Assembly: GCA_021786575.1 (NCBI GenBank)
Contig: JAJYMY010000002.1
Location: 310,001 to 374,000, forward strand
DNA: 64,000 nucleotides
Direction of reading: 5' to 3'
From: an archaeon
Lineage (GTDB): Archaea > Thermoproteota > Nitrososphaeria > Nitrososphaerales > Gagatemarchaeaceae
Positions within the stretch are counted from its first letter, which is position 1. Every line of letters starts with the position of its first letter. The notes under the pieces were generated by a model. The model searched no databases. It was not told the DNA's origin and worked only from the letters and a program-made list of their open reading frames with translations. Positions 1 through 8,300 of this stretch are shown piece after piece. The translations under genes were made by a program, and so were the position numbers.

Positions 1-1
1 G

Positions 2-1378
2 TCGTCTTACCTGGGCGAGTTCGTCGTAGGGCGGCTGCTCAACATCTACGAGCCCCTCTCGAACCCGGAGCTCTTCAGGGCCGTGGAGCACGAGTACAAG
101 AAGAGGGTGATAGTCGAAGCCCTCCTCGACCTCTCTTCGGATTATGGGGAGTTCGGCAGCCGCCTGGTCGTCCCATACGACTACTTCCTCTTCGAGAAGC
201 TCCACAGGCGCGCGGCCATCTACCCTCCGGCGCTCTACAGCTACGTCCACACCTACACCTCTCGCCTGGGTGACCAGAACCGGGCTGCGTCAGTGGACGG
301 GTTTCGCTCGGCAGCCGAGTCCCTCCAGCCGAGGGGGTTCCTCGTTGCCGAGCGCGACGGCGTGAGGCTCGTCCCCGAGCGGCTTAAGGGGGACGCGTTC
401 ACGAGGGTGCAGTCACTCTTCTCAGTCACAGCGAGGGGGGTCGCGCAGTATGCGGTCCACGGCTACGCCGGGAGGGTCGGGCCTTCGGTCTTCAGCAGAG
501 AGGCGCTGTCGAAGCTCAGGCGGATGAGGGAGGCACCCCCGAAGTTCGCGCCTCTGGATGTACCACGCTCGCTGCTGAAGCTGGACGAAGGGGCCGTGAT
601 ACCTGACGCCTCCTTCCTCGTCAAGGAGTTGGCCCGCCTGCTCGGTTTCGACACCTACTCAACGACAGAGAAGGACATCGGTGAACCTTACTCTACCACC
701 AGGGTCCTCACGTTCAGGAGCGGCCACGCGGAGAGGTCGGTCGTTGTGAAGAACTACACTGACGTGAGGTCACTGAAGTGGGCGCTCCTCGGGATCTGGG
801 CTTCTACCGCGAACAAGTTCAGCGCGGGTCCGCTCATCAGGATGGACCGAGAGTACGGTGCCACCCTGGCCCTAAGAGCGAAGGGCGTCCTCGTCCCCAG
901 GATCCTGGCCGTCGCGCCGGCCGAAAGGGTCCTGGTGAAGGATTTCGTCCCCGGGCCCACACTCGCTTCAGAGATCAACACCTTCCTGAAGGGTGACGAC
1001 GTCCCTCTCTCCGCGGTGGGGTCATACGGGTCTCTGATGGCCCGGGTCCACGGCTGGGGGATGGCGCTGGGGGACGCCAAGCCGAGCAACGTGATCGTCT
1101 CCAGGGAAGGGCTCTACCTCACCGACTTGGAGCAAGCCTACAAGGGCGGGGACCAGGCTTGGGACGTGGCGGAGTTCCTTTACTACACGGCGAAGCTGTC
1201 CAACAAAGAGGGCGCCATGAAAAAGGTCGCCGTCTCCTTCCTTGACTCCTACGTCGGCGAGGGGGACAGGTCGTGCGTGGCGAAGGCGAAGGGTTCGAAG
1301 TACTTCGGGCCGTTCAGACCCTTCCTCACCCCGGGGATGGCTAAGATGCTCAGAGAGCTGATGTCTGTCTACGCCTAA
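2..1378 (+). CDS. Bud32/RIO-like atypical protein kinase (5'-truncated by window edge)
   Basis: The reading frame is open from base 2 with protein-like sequence (SSYLGEFVVGRLLN...), so the true start lies outside the window; the GTG at 83 is only an internal codon. The C-terminal third carries a kinase catalytic loop GDAKPSNV followed by LYLTDLEQA, where DLE takes the place of DFG, as in the Bud32/Kae1-associated and RIO-like group. KDFVPGPTLASEI resembles their hinge. About 250 residues precede the kinase core and I do not recognise them. It converges on the eS27 gene with a 4-bp overlap. Archaeal Bud32 often lies near eS27, which makes a role in tRNA t6A modification or ribosome assembly possible, but this is inference. 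Confidence 0.75.
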   Translation, partial: SSYLGEFVVGRLLNIYEPLSNPELFRAVEHEYKKRVIVEALLDLSSDYGEFGSRLVVPYDYFLFEKLHRRAAIYPPALYSYVHTYTSRLGDQNRAASVDGFRSAAESLQPRGFLVAERDGVRLVPERLKGDAFTRVQSLFSVTARGVAQYAVHGYAGRVGPSVFSREALSKLRRMREAPPKFAPLDVPRSLLKLDEGAVIPDASFLVKELARLLGFDTYSTTEKDIGEPYSTTRVLTFRSGHAERSVVVKNYTDVRSLKWALLGIWASTANKFSAGPLIRMDREYGATLALRAKGVLVPRILAVAPAERVLVKDFVPGPTLASEINTFLKGDDVPLSAVGSYGSLMARVHGWGMALGDAKPSNVIVSREGLYLTDLEQAYKGGDQAWDVAEFLYYTAKLSNKEGAMKKVAVSFLDSYVGEGDRSCVAKAKGSKYFGPFRPFLTPGMAKMLRELMSVYA

Positions 1379-1644
1379 CCCTTCTGCGTGTATGTGGTAT
1401 ACCCACAGTGGCCGCAGGTGAGCCTGTCGCCGTGCTGGGCCATGAAGTAACCTTTTCCACACCGCGGGCACTCCTTCCTGAGCCTGGTCAGCGAGCCATC
1501 TCCGACCTTGTAGAGCTTGTGCACCTGTATCCTCCTCTTCGGGGCCTTTGGCTTCTCCTTCTTCTCCGGCTTCTCCTCCGCCGGAGCCGCTGCTTCGGCG
1601 GGGGGAGGCGCTGGAGCTGGGGGAGGGGTCTGCTGCTTTGACAT
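1375..1644 (-). CDS. rps27ae: 30S ribosomal protein eS27 (S27ae family)
   Basis: An 89-residue protein whose C-terminal half is the S27ae zinc ribbon: CPRCG, then CGHCG 17 residues later, ending YTTYTQKG. The first ~35 residues are a low-complexity Pro/Ala/Glu/Lys tail not present in typical 50-70 residue archaeal homologues. It is the last gene of the Rpo7-Spt4-DPCK-eS24-eS27 run, 2 bp after eS24. It is a structural small-subunit ribosomal protein; the tail has no assigned role. Confidence 0.93.
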   Translation of the reverse strand: MSKQQTPPPAPAPPPAEAAAPAEEKPEKKEKPKAPKRRIQVHKLYKVGDGSLTRLRKECPRCGKGYFMAQHGDRLTCGHCGYTTYTQKG

Positions 1645-1646
1645 CT

Positions 1647-1988
1647 CTACTTCTTAGCCCCTGCTGCCGCTGGAGCGGCGGCCTTCTTCCTCTCCTGCTT
1701 CAGCTTCTCGCGCTCCTCCTTGGAGAGGGCTCTCTCGCCCAGATGGCGGAGGTGTATTCGCTTCTTGGACTCAGGGGAGCCGTAGACGTAGAACTTGCCT
1801 AGCACCTTGGTCGTACCTGACTGGCCGTCCATCCTGATGAGGGCCACGTTCTCGGATGGGACCCCCATCTCCTGGGCCACGGCCGCGATTGCCTCTTTCC
1901 TCGTTATCTTCCCCGCCCTGTCCTCCAAGGCCAACTCCACGTATGCCCTGTCAAGGACCTTGGACTGGGACTTCTTCTCCACCTGCAA
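1647..1988 (-). CDS. rps24e: 30S ribosomal protein eS24
   Basis: 113 residues matching S24e: GKITRKEAIAAVAQEMG, then GKFYVYGSPESKKRIH, the family's KFxxYxS...KKxxxR core. The start is a TTG at 1986-1988, chosen because a TATA-like element on the minus strand (2010-2020) is centred 27 nt upstream, which predicts a leaderless message; GTG two codons downstream is the alternative. The C-terminus ends in a Lys/Ala-rich tail. It probably shares a transcript with eS27. Confidence 0.93.
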   Translation of the reverse strand: MQVEKKSQSKVLDRAYVELALEDRAGKITRKEAIAAVAQEMGVPSENVALIRMDGQSGTTKVLGKFYVYGSPESKKRIHLRHLGERALSKEEREKLKQERKKAAAPAAAGAKK

Positions 1989-2009
1989 ACCGGAGCACCC
2001 GAATTTAGC

Positions 2010-2020
2010 GAGGATATTAA
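2010..2020 (-). promoter_or_regulatory. TATA-like element of eS24
   Basis: On the minus strand this reads CTTAATATCC. Its centre is 27 nt upstream of the TTG start of eS24, implying an internal promoter within the ribosomal/RNA polymerase gene run and little or no 5' leader. Confidence 0.5.
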
Positions 2021-2030
2021 GTTGAGGCCT

Positions 2031-2549
2031 CTACAGCCTCTCGATGCCCATCTCTGAGAGTATCGCCCTGTTCCTCGCCTTCGTCATCCCGTTGACTTTG
2101 ACTGCGACTACCCCCGCACCAGGCTGCCCGTAGAACACGATCGCAGAGACCGGGGCCATGGCTATTGCGAGCATGGCCATGAGGTCCTCCTCGCCGTCTA
2201 CCAGCACGCGGACCGGCTTTCTCCCGGTGAAAGCCTCCCTCATCCCGTCTATGGCGTCCTGGGTCAGTGTCCCGGCCGGGTTGCTCACCTTCACAAGCCT
2301 GGCGTAGGGGACTTCGGGGGGATCTCTCCTGGACCGCCGCTCCACGCCGTCGACCACATGCACAGCGGGGGTCATCCCGATGGAGTGCAGGGTCTCTGTG
2401 ACCCTGTCTCCGACCGTCACGACCATCGACGCCTCCCTGGCCAGCTTAACGAACCTCTCTCCCGCTGCCTCCCTGGAGTCGAACACTTCCCCAAGGGGCT
2501 CCGCCAGCTTCGGCCTCAGAGCCTCAGGGAGCCTGAACACCCCGGTCAA
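2031..2549 (-). CDS. GTP-dependent dephospho-CoA kinase (DUF359)
   Basis: 172 residues of the DUF359/COG1909 family, shown in Thermococcus to phosphorylate dephospho-CoA with GTP in the last step of CoA synthesis. Family hallmarks are visible: VVTVGDRVTETL near the N-terminus, VSNPAGTLT in the middle, and VDGEEDLMAMLAI followed by VFYGQPGAGVVAV. It lies between Spt4 and eS24, the classical archaeal position, 4 bp from Spt4. Length is typical. Cytosolic. Confidence 0.88.
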   Translation of the reverse strand: MTGVFRLPEALRPKLAEPLGEVFDSREAAGERFVKLAREASMVVTVGDRVTETLHSIGMTPAVHVVDGVERRSRRDPPEVPYARLVKVSNPAGTLTQDAIDGMREAFTGRKPVRVLVDGEEDLMAMLAIAMAPVSAIVFYGQPGAGVVAVKVNGMTKARNRAILSEMGIERL

Positions 2550-2553
2550 TTGG

Positions 2554-2739
2554 CTAGCTTACCTTGAGGGCGTAGCGACCTGGCTTCACGATGCCTAAGG
2601 TCTTGGCGACCTGGGACTTCTCGGCGTTGATTATTATGATGAGCCCGGACCACTCATTGCTCAGCTCCGTCGACCCATCGTTGGGGCAAGCCTTCTCGGA
2701 GGTCAGCATCCTGCACTTGCGGCAGGCCAGCTCTTTCAT
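2554..2739 (-). CDS. spt4: Transcription elongation factor Spt4 (RpoE2)
   Basis: A 61-residue zinc-ribbon protein with CRKC near the N-terminus (ACRKCRMLT) and a single distal Cys in CPNDGS, then WSGLIIIINAEKSQVAKTLGI and GRYALKV, the conserved Spt4 core. It partners with Spt5/NusG on RNA polymerase. The second zinc half keeps only C...CPND, as in several archaeal Spt4 proteins. It follows Rpo7 with a 5-bp gap. Confidence 0.93.
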   Translation of the reverse strand: MKELACRKCRMLTSEKACPNDGSTELSNEWSGLIIIINAEKSQVAKTLGIVKPGRYALKVS

Positions 2740-2744
2740 CGCGC

Positions 2745-3329
2745 TTACTTCTCCGCCCGTCCCTCAACCTTGCGAGCCTTGACCGCCTTCGCCACATCTT
2801 CATCGATCCACTCGAGGGCTCCCATGAAAGGCTGTCTACAGGTCACCCCTATCTTCCCCATGGATATGCCGTGCCCTAGGCTCACGGCAGTGATCCTGAC
2901 CCTCACCTTGCTCCCAACACGGAGCGTCCTCTTGCTCTGTGAGGCTGTGATGATCCCGGATTTCACGTCGCTGGTCAGATAATCGTCCATTATCTGGCTG
3001 AGATGAAGGAGAGCGTCGGCGGGGCCCACCCTCACGAAGGCGCCGAAGTCGGTCACTTCGACTATCTCGCCTTCGACTATCTCCTGCTTCATGGGGTAGA
3101 AGGAGAGGACCTCGAACCTCACCCGATGGTACGTCGCGCCGTCTCCAGCTATGATCTTCCCGACCTTATCAACATCCACTTTGGTGACGAGGACCAGGTA
3201 ACCGTGGTCGGGGTTGATCGTACTCTCATACTTCAGTTTCAGCAGGTCCATTGCCACATTCTCCAGTGGGGAGCCGAACCGGTCGGGGGGGACCCTCACC
3301 ACATCTTCAAGGTTCACGAGCTCGAACAT
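2745..3329 (-). CDS. rpo7: DNA-directed RNA polymerase subunit Rpo7 (RpoE1)
   Basis: 194 residues: N-terminal tip domain (MFELVNLEDVVRVPPDRFG) followed by an S1/OB domain (EGEIVEVTDFGAFVRVGP, then LLHLSQIMDD). This is the stalk subunit that pairs with Rpo4 and helps open complex formation. Length matches the family. It heads the Rpo7-Spt4-DPCK run. A TATA-like element lies at 3367-3381, giving a predicted leader of about 18 nt. Confidence 0.95.
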   Translation of the reverse strand: MFELVNLEDVVRVPPDRFGSPLENVAMDLLKLKYESTINPDHGYLVLVTKVDVDKVGKIIAGDGATYHRVRFEVLSFYPMKQEIVEGEIVEVTDFGAFVRVGPADALLHLSQIMDDYLTSDVKSGIITASQSKRTLRVGSKVRVRITAVSLGHGISMGKIGVTCRQPFMGALEWIDEDVAKAVKARKVEGRAEK

Positions 3330-3366
3330 GAATTACTCAGAAACTTGGGCACCCCTTCGGCTCAGC

Positions 3367-3381
3367 GATTTTAATCTTTGG
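3367..3381 (-). promoter_or_regulatory. TATA-like promoter of rpo7 operon
   Basis: Minus-strand CCAAAGATTAAAATC centred 45 nt upstream of the rpo7 ATG, in the 79-bp gap after nadE. It suggests the polymerase genes can be transcribed independently of nadE. Confidence 0.45.
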
Positions 3382-3408
3382 TGGGGACGAGGGGCGTATG
3401 AGACGTTC

Positions 3409-4188
3409 TTACTCCAGCGAAGGGGGGAGGGCCCTCTTGTGCGCTGTCCTCCTGTGCATCTCAAGGGCCTTCTCGACAGCGCTAACCGGGAGCCCCGCCT
3501 CGGCGGCGGCTTCTTCGACCCCAGATTTCAAGTCGAACAGGCGGTGGAGGGCTATGTCCAGCTTGTCATAGTCCGCGGGGAGCTCGTCAGTCGCTTTGTG
3601 GCCAGGCCATAGCTGGGGGGACGCGGGCTTCTCGACCACGCCACTGGGAAGACCCAAGTAGGCCCCCAAAAGGCGGACCTGCGTCTTGTAGAGGTGGGCT
3701 ATGGGGAGGAAGTCGGCGAGCCCGTCGCCGCCCTTGGTGAAGAACCCTAGCGTCTCCTCGCTCTTGTCCCCGGTCCCTGCCACCAGGAGCTGGAGGGTGT
3801 TGGCGAAGTAGTATGCTATGGTCATCCTGACCCTCGCCTGGACGTTCGCACTTGCTACCCTGGTCCCTTCGAGCCTTGACGACTCTAGGACCGTTTTTAC
3901 TGTCTTGGTGATCTGAATCGTCTCAGTCCGTATCCCCCATGCGCTCGCCAGCCCCCTGGCGTCCTCAGCGTCCTCAGGAGGGGTGTGCTCGGACGGGAGG
4001 AGGAGCCCCACGACCTTATCCTTCCCCAGCGCCCTGACACAGAGCGCCCCTACGACGCTGCTGTCGATCCCTCCGCTCAGGGACACCTCGACACCTTCTG
4101 CCCCCGCTCCTCCGACTGTGCTCCTGATGAAGGCGACGATTCTGTCTGTCTCTCGTGCCGCGTCTATCCGGAGCCCTCCCGAGGTCAT
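3409..4188 (-). CDS. nadE: NH3-dependent NAD+ synthetase
   Basis: 259 residues of the ATP-pyrophosphatase (N-type) family. The PP-loop is VSLSGGIDSSVVGALC, followed by NVQARVRMTIAYYFAN and GTGDKSEETLGFFTKGGDG, which bind ATP and deamido-NAD. There is no glutaminase domain, so it should use free ammonia. A minus-strand TATA-like CGGTTAAAGCGG (around 4215) is 27 nt upstream of the ATG. It separates the PIN gene from rpo7, which are usually neighbours in archaea. Confidence 0.95.
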   Translation of the reverse strand: MTSGGLRIDAARETDRIVAFIRSTVGGAGAEGVEVSLSGGIDSSVVGALCVRALGKDKVVGLLLPSEHTPPEDAEDARGLASAWGIRTETIQITKTVKTVLESSRLEGTRVASANVQARVRMTIAYYFANTLQLLVAGTGDKSEETLGFFTKGGDGLADFLPIAHLYKTQVRLLGAYLGLPSGVVEKPASPQLWPGHKATDELPADYDKLDIALHRLFDLKSGVEEAAAEAGLPVSAVEKALEMHRRTAHKRALPPSLE

Positions 4189-4240
4189 ACGCCCCGCGCC
4201 CTTAGCCCCCGCTTTAACCGCTTCCCGAGACCAGCCTGCC

Positions 4241-4609
4241 TCAGACGAGCCGTATCCTGCCAGAGCTGAGGGTGACCGCTCTTATTCGTGCAGCCTTCAG
4301 GGTGGTGAGAAGTCCGGAGTCCATCGTTGCTACATACGCCCCAGACGTCCTGGCCGCGGAGACTATCTCGTCGTCGACACTGGCCCCGCCGCAGGATTCG
4401 GGGGCGAATCTCGACGCCAGGTCGAGGGCCACCCTGGCGGTCCGGGACCTTCCTCCTCCCCCTAACGCGAGCTTCTGAAGCTCGGCCTTCACGCAATCCA
4501 GGAGGATAGGCTGGACGGTCCCGAGAGCCTCGACTATGTCCTCGAACCATGTGGTGGGCTTCTCCACCACAGTCATGAGGAAGCTGCTGTCGAAGACTAC
4601 TTTCTGCAA
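4241..4609 (-). CDS. PIN-domain protein, Fcf1/COG1412-like
   Basis: 122 residues with the PIN fold pattern: VVFDSSFLM (first Asp), a central ILLDCVKAELQKLA (Glu), DDEIVSAAR (Asp) and YVATMDSGLLTTLK (last Asp). COG1412 proteins related to eukaryotic Fcf1/Utp24 are conserved just after aIF2-gamma in archaea and are thought to act as nucleases in rRNA processing. The start is TTG at 4607-4609; CCATATGG in the upstream dyad is centred 27 nt before it. Here it is separated from aIF2-gamma by a broken VapBC module. Confidence 0.82.
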   Translation of the reverse strand: MQKVVFDSSFLMTVVEKPTTWFEDIVEALGTVQPILLDCVKAELQKLALGGGGRSRTARVALDLASRFAPESCGGASVDDEIVSAARTSGAYVATMDSGLLTTLKAARIRAVTLSSGRIRLV

Positions 4610-4630
4610 CGTCCTACTTTTTCCTGACGC

Positions 4631-4660
4631 ATACCATATGGAGACTTCAATATATGGTAT
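4631..4660. promoter_or_regulatory. Perfect dyad over divergent promoters (PIN gene / vapBC remnant)
   Basis: ATACCATAT (4631-4639) and ATATGGTAT (4652-4660) are perfect 9-bp inverted arms with a 12-bp spacer. The left arm contains a TATA-like CATATGG 27 nt upstream of the PIN TTG start (minus strand). The right arm contains AATATATGG about 20-25 nt upstream of the vapB-like ATG at 4673 (plus strand). Such a layout fits an autoregulatory VapBC operator shared by a divergent gene. Confidence 0.6.
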
Positions 4661-4672
4661 CTATCGTTTTGT

Positions 4673-4924
4673 ATGGCGGTGGTTGAGACTTTACGAGCAA
4701 GAGCACGTCAACATCCCTGCATCTCCCCGAAAGAAGTATGGCGTCCATAAAGGTGACAAGCTCGCATCCTGGAGACTGGACGCCGCCTCACCCTCATCCA
4801 CGTTCCTCCATTGACAAGGACTTACTGCAGTGGGGGACATCAGCGGGACAACATAATCCAGGTTTCGCGAGTCGGAGGCGGAGCACCGCAGGGAGGGCTC
4901 TGGGATGGCGCGCTCTGCCTTTGA
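4673..4924 (+). pseudogene. AbrB-type vapB antitoxin remnant (frameshifted)
   Basis: Three frames together spell an AbrB/SpoVT-like antitoxin of about 83 codons. ATG 4673 gives MAVVETLRARARQ; a frame change gives VNIPASPRKKYGVHKGDKLA (the AbrB swapped-hairpin core, compare q-VTIPxxIRKKYGVKEGDKL); a return to the first frame near 4778 gives DGRRLTLIHVPPL and runs to TGA 4922-4924. The net frame is preserved, so two compensating indels are implied. The end overlaps the start of the toxin remnant by 20 bp, as in intact vapBC pairs. Confidence 0.7.
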
Positions 4925-5280
4925 CGCCGGCACGCTGTCGCTCATCTATGCCAAGGACGGACGACTTCATCGTGGAAGGAAACGAGTCTGGCGAAGCTGG
5001 AGGCCTGATCTCTCCCGTCTCATCAGCCGAATTCAACTACAAGACATGCAGATCGTCAGGGAAGTTCCCTCCTAACGTCCCAGCAACTCGCCGAACGCTT
5101 GACGGTGATGGAGAGGAACGTGTGTCAATCCATGGCAGCTGGGATGCAGAAATGTTGGAACGGCAGGCTTTCGCTCGCCGACTCTTTCGTCCTGCCGATC
5201 GCGAAAAGACAGGGATGACCCTCACTACATACGGCGCGTTTGCAGAGCGTGACGTGGGTTTGAGACGCTTTCAGCCGTAG
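4905..5280 (+). pseudogene. vapC PIN toxin remnant (three frame breaks)
   Basis: ATG 4905 opens MARSAFDAGTLSLIYAKDGR (PIN N-terminus with its first Asp). The frame then shifts to ESGEAGGLISPVSSAEFNYK (second acidic residue), again to SQQLAERLTVMERN and GRLSLADSFVLPIAKRQG (third acidic residue), which ends in TGA 5216-5218, and back to MTLTTYGAFAERDVGLRRF ending at 5280. Total length of about 125 codons equals a normal VapC. Three of the four catalytic acids are still recognisable although no single frame encodes them, so it is a young pseudogene or, less likely, carries sequence errors. Confidence 0.75.
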
Positions 5281-5321
5281 AACTGGAGCGGATTCCCTTC
5301 CAGTCGTGCAGGTGGGACTTC

Positions 5322-8300
5322 TTACTTCAGGACGCCCGACCCGATGAGTCGCCATCTCTCGGCTATCCTCCTGCTGATGGCCGCGCGCATGCCGCTTTCG
5401 ATCGCCACGGGCTTCTTGAGGTCCAGCTCAGCCACCTCGCCTCTCACCGAGGTGGCGACCGCCAGGGTAGATGCCGTGCCAAGGTTGAGCCTGACGGTCT
5501 CCGAGAGCTTTAGCTTCTCGACCTTCACTTGCTCCGTTGCGCCTACGGCCGTCTCGAGCAGTGTCACATCGAGCGTGACGTGCTCGAGGGTCTCCGGGAG
5601 GGTCCCTGGCTTGCCTATGACGCTCCCCACCATCTGGTCCCCTTTGACGAACGTGGGATCGAGATGTGTCCCTACGGCGATCAACCCACCGGGCCCGACC
5701 CGGTCTGACGGGCCAGCGCTTGTCTGGAGGCTAGACACCTTGGTTATCACAGGGACGAACTTCCCGCTCCTTTCGTCCACCATCCCGGGTCTGAGCTCTA
5801 TCTCTTCACCCACCCTGAGCTCCCCCCGGGTCAGGCTCCCTCCCAGTACCCCCCCTGAGAGCCCTTGTACGGCCGCGCCTGGCTTGTTCACGTCGAAGCT
5901 CCTCAGTATGTACATGAGAGGGCTGGCGCCCGCGTCTCTCTTCGGCGTGGGGACCACGCTTTCGAGGGATTCGATGAGGGCGTCGATGTTCAGCTTTTGC
6001 TGGGCCGATATGGGTATTATTGGCGCGCTTTCAGCGACAGTCCCTTTGGTGAACTTCTGAATCTGGGAGTAGTTCTTCTCTGCCTCCGCGTCTGTGACGA
6101 GGTCGACCTTGTTCTGCGCTATCACTATCTTCTTCATCCCGAGCATCTGGAGAGCCTGGAGGTGCTCCCGAGTCTGGGGCTTCGGGACAGGCTCGTTGGC
6201 AGCCACTACCAAAAGGGCTCCGTCCATAAGGAACGCCCCGGCGAGCATGTTGGTCATGAGGCTCTCGTGCCCCGGGCAGTCTACGAAGCTGATCGCCCGC
6301 AGGAACACCGTCTTCCTCCCGCACACCGGGCAGACGGGGCTAGTCGAGTAGGAAGCTGCGCCGTGGTCCTGGGTGCATTTGTAGACCGCGGCGTCGGCGT
6401 AGCCGACTTTGATTGTGATTCCGCGCCTGAGCTCTTCGCTGTGGGCGCTGGCCCACACGCCGGTGAGTGCCTGGGTAAGGGTCGTGTTGTGACAGACGAT
6501 GGACGTGGTTCCTCCGATGAAGTTCATGGGCCCCGGAACGCTGAGGTCGAACACCATCCCATCGTATGTCTCGCGATCAATCCTGTCGATCCTGTCAAAC
6601 TCCATCGGGGTTGTCGCCAGTCGCCGCAGCTGTACCAACCAAGATTCAATCGACTTTATGTTCTTGCGGGTCTTTTCTTCGACGTGGACTGCGAGAGACT
6701 CCAGTTCAGTTGCCGTTCCTTTCTTCAGGATTCTCATCAGTTTTCTGCGACTGAAACCGAGCTCGTTTGCGATCGTTCCCTGCGGGAATCCAGCGAGGGA
6801 CATGTGCGCGAGAATGCCTGAGGGTGACGAACGTAGCCTGGAGAGTGATCCTTGTAGCCTTTGCACCTGCGAGTCAATCTCGCGGATGACGAGAAGGAGC
6901 CTTGTTCGGGAGAGGCGCCCGCTCGTCCCTGCCATCTCGTATGCCTTGTACCATTCCGAGCTCCCCATGAATGGGGGTGCTGTTCCCCCAAACCCCTCTC
7001 GCACGAGCCCAGATATTCGGAGATGCTCCTTGAAGGTGTCAAAGTCGATTGGAATTGAGAAATCTGTTTCCTTTGATTCCTTCTTGATTCTCTCGAGGTA
7101 TCGCGTCAGCTTCTCTTGGATTCTCAAGTCCTCGAAACCAATCTCGCGTGCGAAGGTCCCAAGGTCGCTCCTGCCGGAGATGGAAAGTTTGAAGTATTCC
7201 TTCATGCCTCTCTTAAGTTTCCGGGTTCGGACACCGAGTCGAGGGACAATTCCAAAGGAATGGAGAAGGTATGCAAGTATCACGATGTTCTTCTCGTTGG
7301 CTTGGGTGACTATGATCTGGCCGGAATGCTTATCGAATTCACCGTCCAGAGTCAGAAACCACCTTAGGAACGCCTTCTTCTGGGCCTTGGGGAGCTTGCA
7401 GACCCACGGTTGTATGTGGCGCACCGACTCGTTTCCCGGAACGAAACCGAACTTCTTCCGCAGGTACCAGACGAATGGAAAATTGTTGATTCTATAGCTA
7501 CCGTCCTTGTAAGCTCTGATTTCGACTCCAAGTTTCCGCCTTGTGATTTCTCGCCACTCCAGAAGCATTTCCATCTGGACTGTCTGCGTTACGCCAACGG
7601 AGTTAGCGCGGCTGGTCCCCCCGGACCAGACAAAGGCGAACCACTTGGCTAGGTCGACGTCCATGGTTAATGAAGTGAGTTTGCGCGTTGGGTACCTCCC
7701 GCGCTTCATCCCAATCAGGAATTGCCCTGGCGTCAGCCGTTGCATCCCGCTTCTTTCGAGGGCTGTAAGCAGTCTCACCCTCGAATCAATGCGAATTGGT
7801 TTGCCCCGGAGAAGCTTCCGGTAGCTGTTCTCGCTAACTTTCGCACGCCTGCACAGCTTGCTGACCGGCAGCCCAGCGACGATTCGAATCTGGTCAATCT
7901 GCCTTTCGTCCAAACCATGCAAGTTGGAGAACTCGTTGGATGCCACGCGCAACTGTTCGTACTCCTCCCACGTGACCAAGTCAAACATCTGCCGCATTTC
8001 ATTCACAGGCTCGTAGAATGCCGCGTCCTCAGGGAGCGGAACGGTCCTCAGAATGGAAACGTGGTCTCCCTGAGCAAGGGCTTCTGATGGAATCCAAAGG
8101 ATTGTACCGCCTCGGTTGACTAGGAGAGGGTGTGAGGGTGTGACTGAAATTTTTCTGCCCGTCGACGTCTCGATGTTCACCATTACTCCTCGATAGTGTT
8201 CCTTGTAGAACCTCGCTTTGCCGATGACGGGCTGAAATTTTTCATCCATGGATATTACAGAGTTATCCTCGAACGAGTAGTATTCTCCCTCGTCAATTCT

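Noticed and set aside
4738-5280. A single 180-residue plus-strand protein
   Set aside because: Its N-terminal half is low-complexity and unlike any protein, while only two short parts are VapC-like; neighbouring frames hold the remaining vapB and vapC pieces, so it is a by-product of the pseudogenes.
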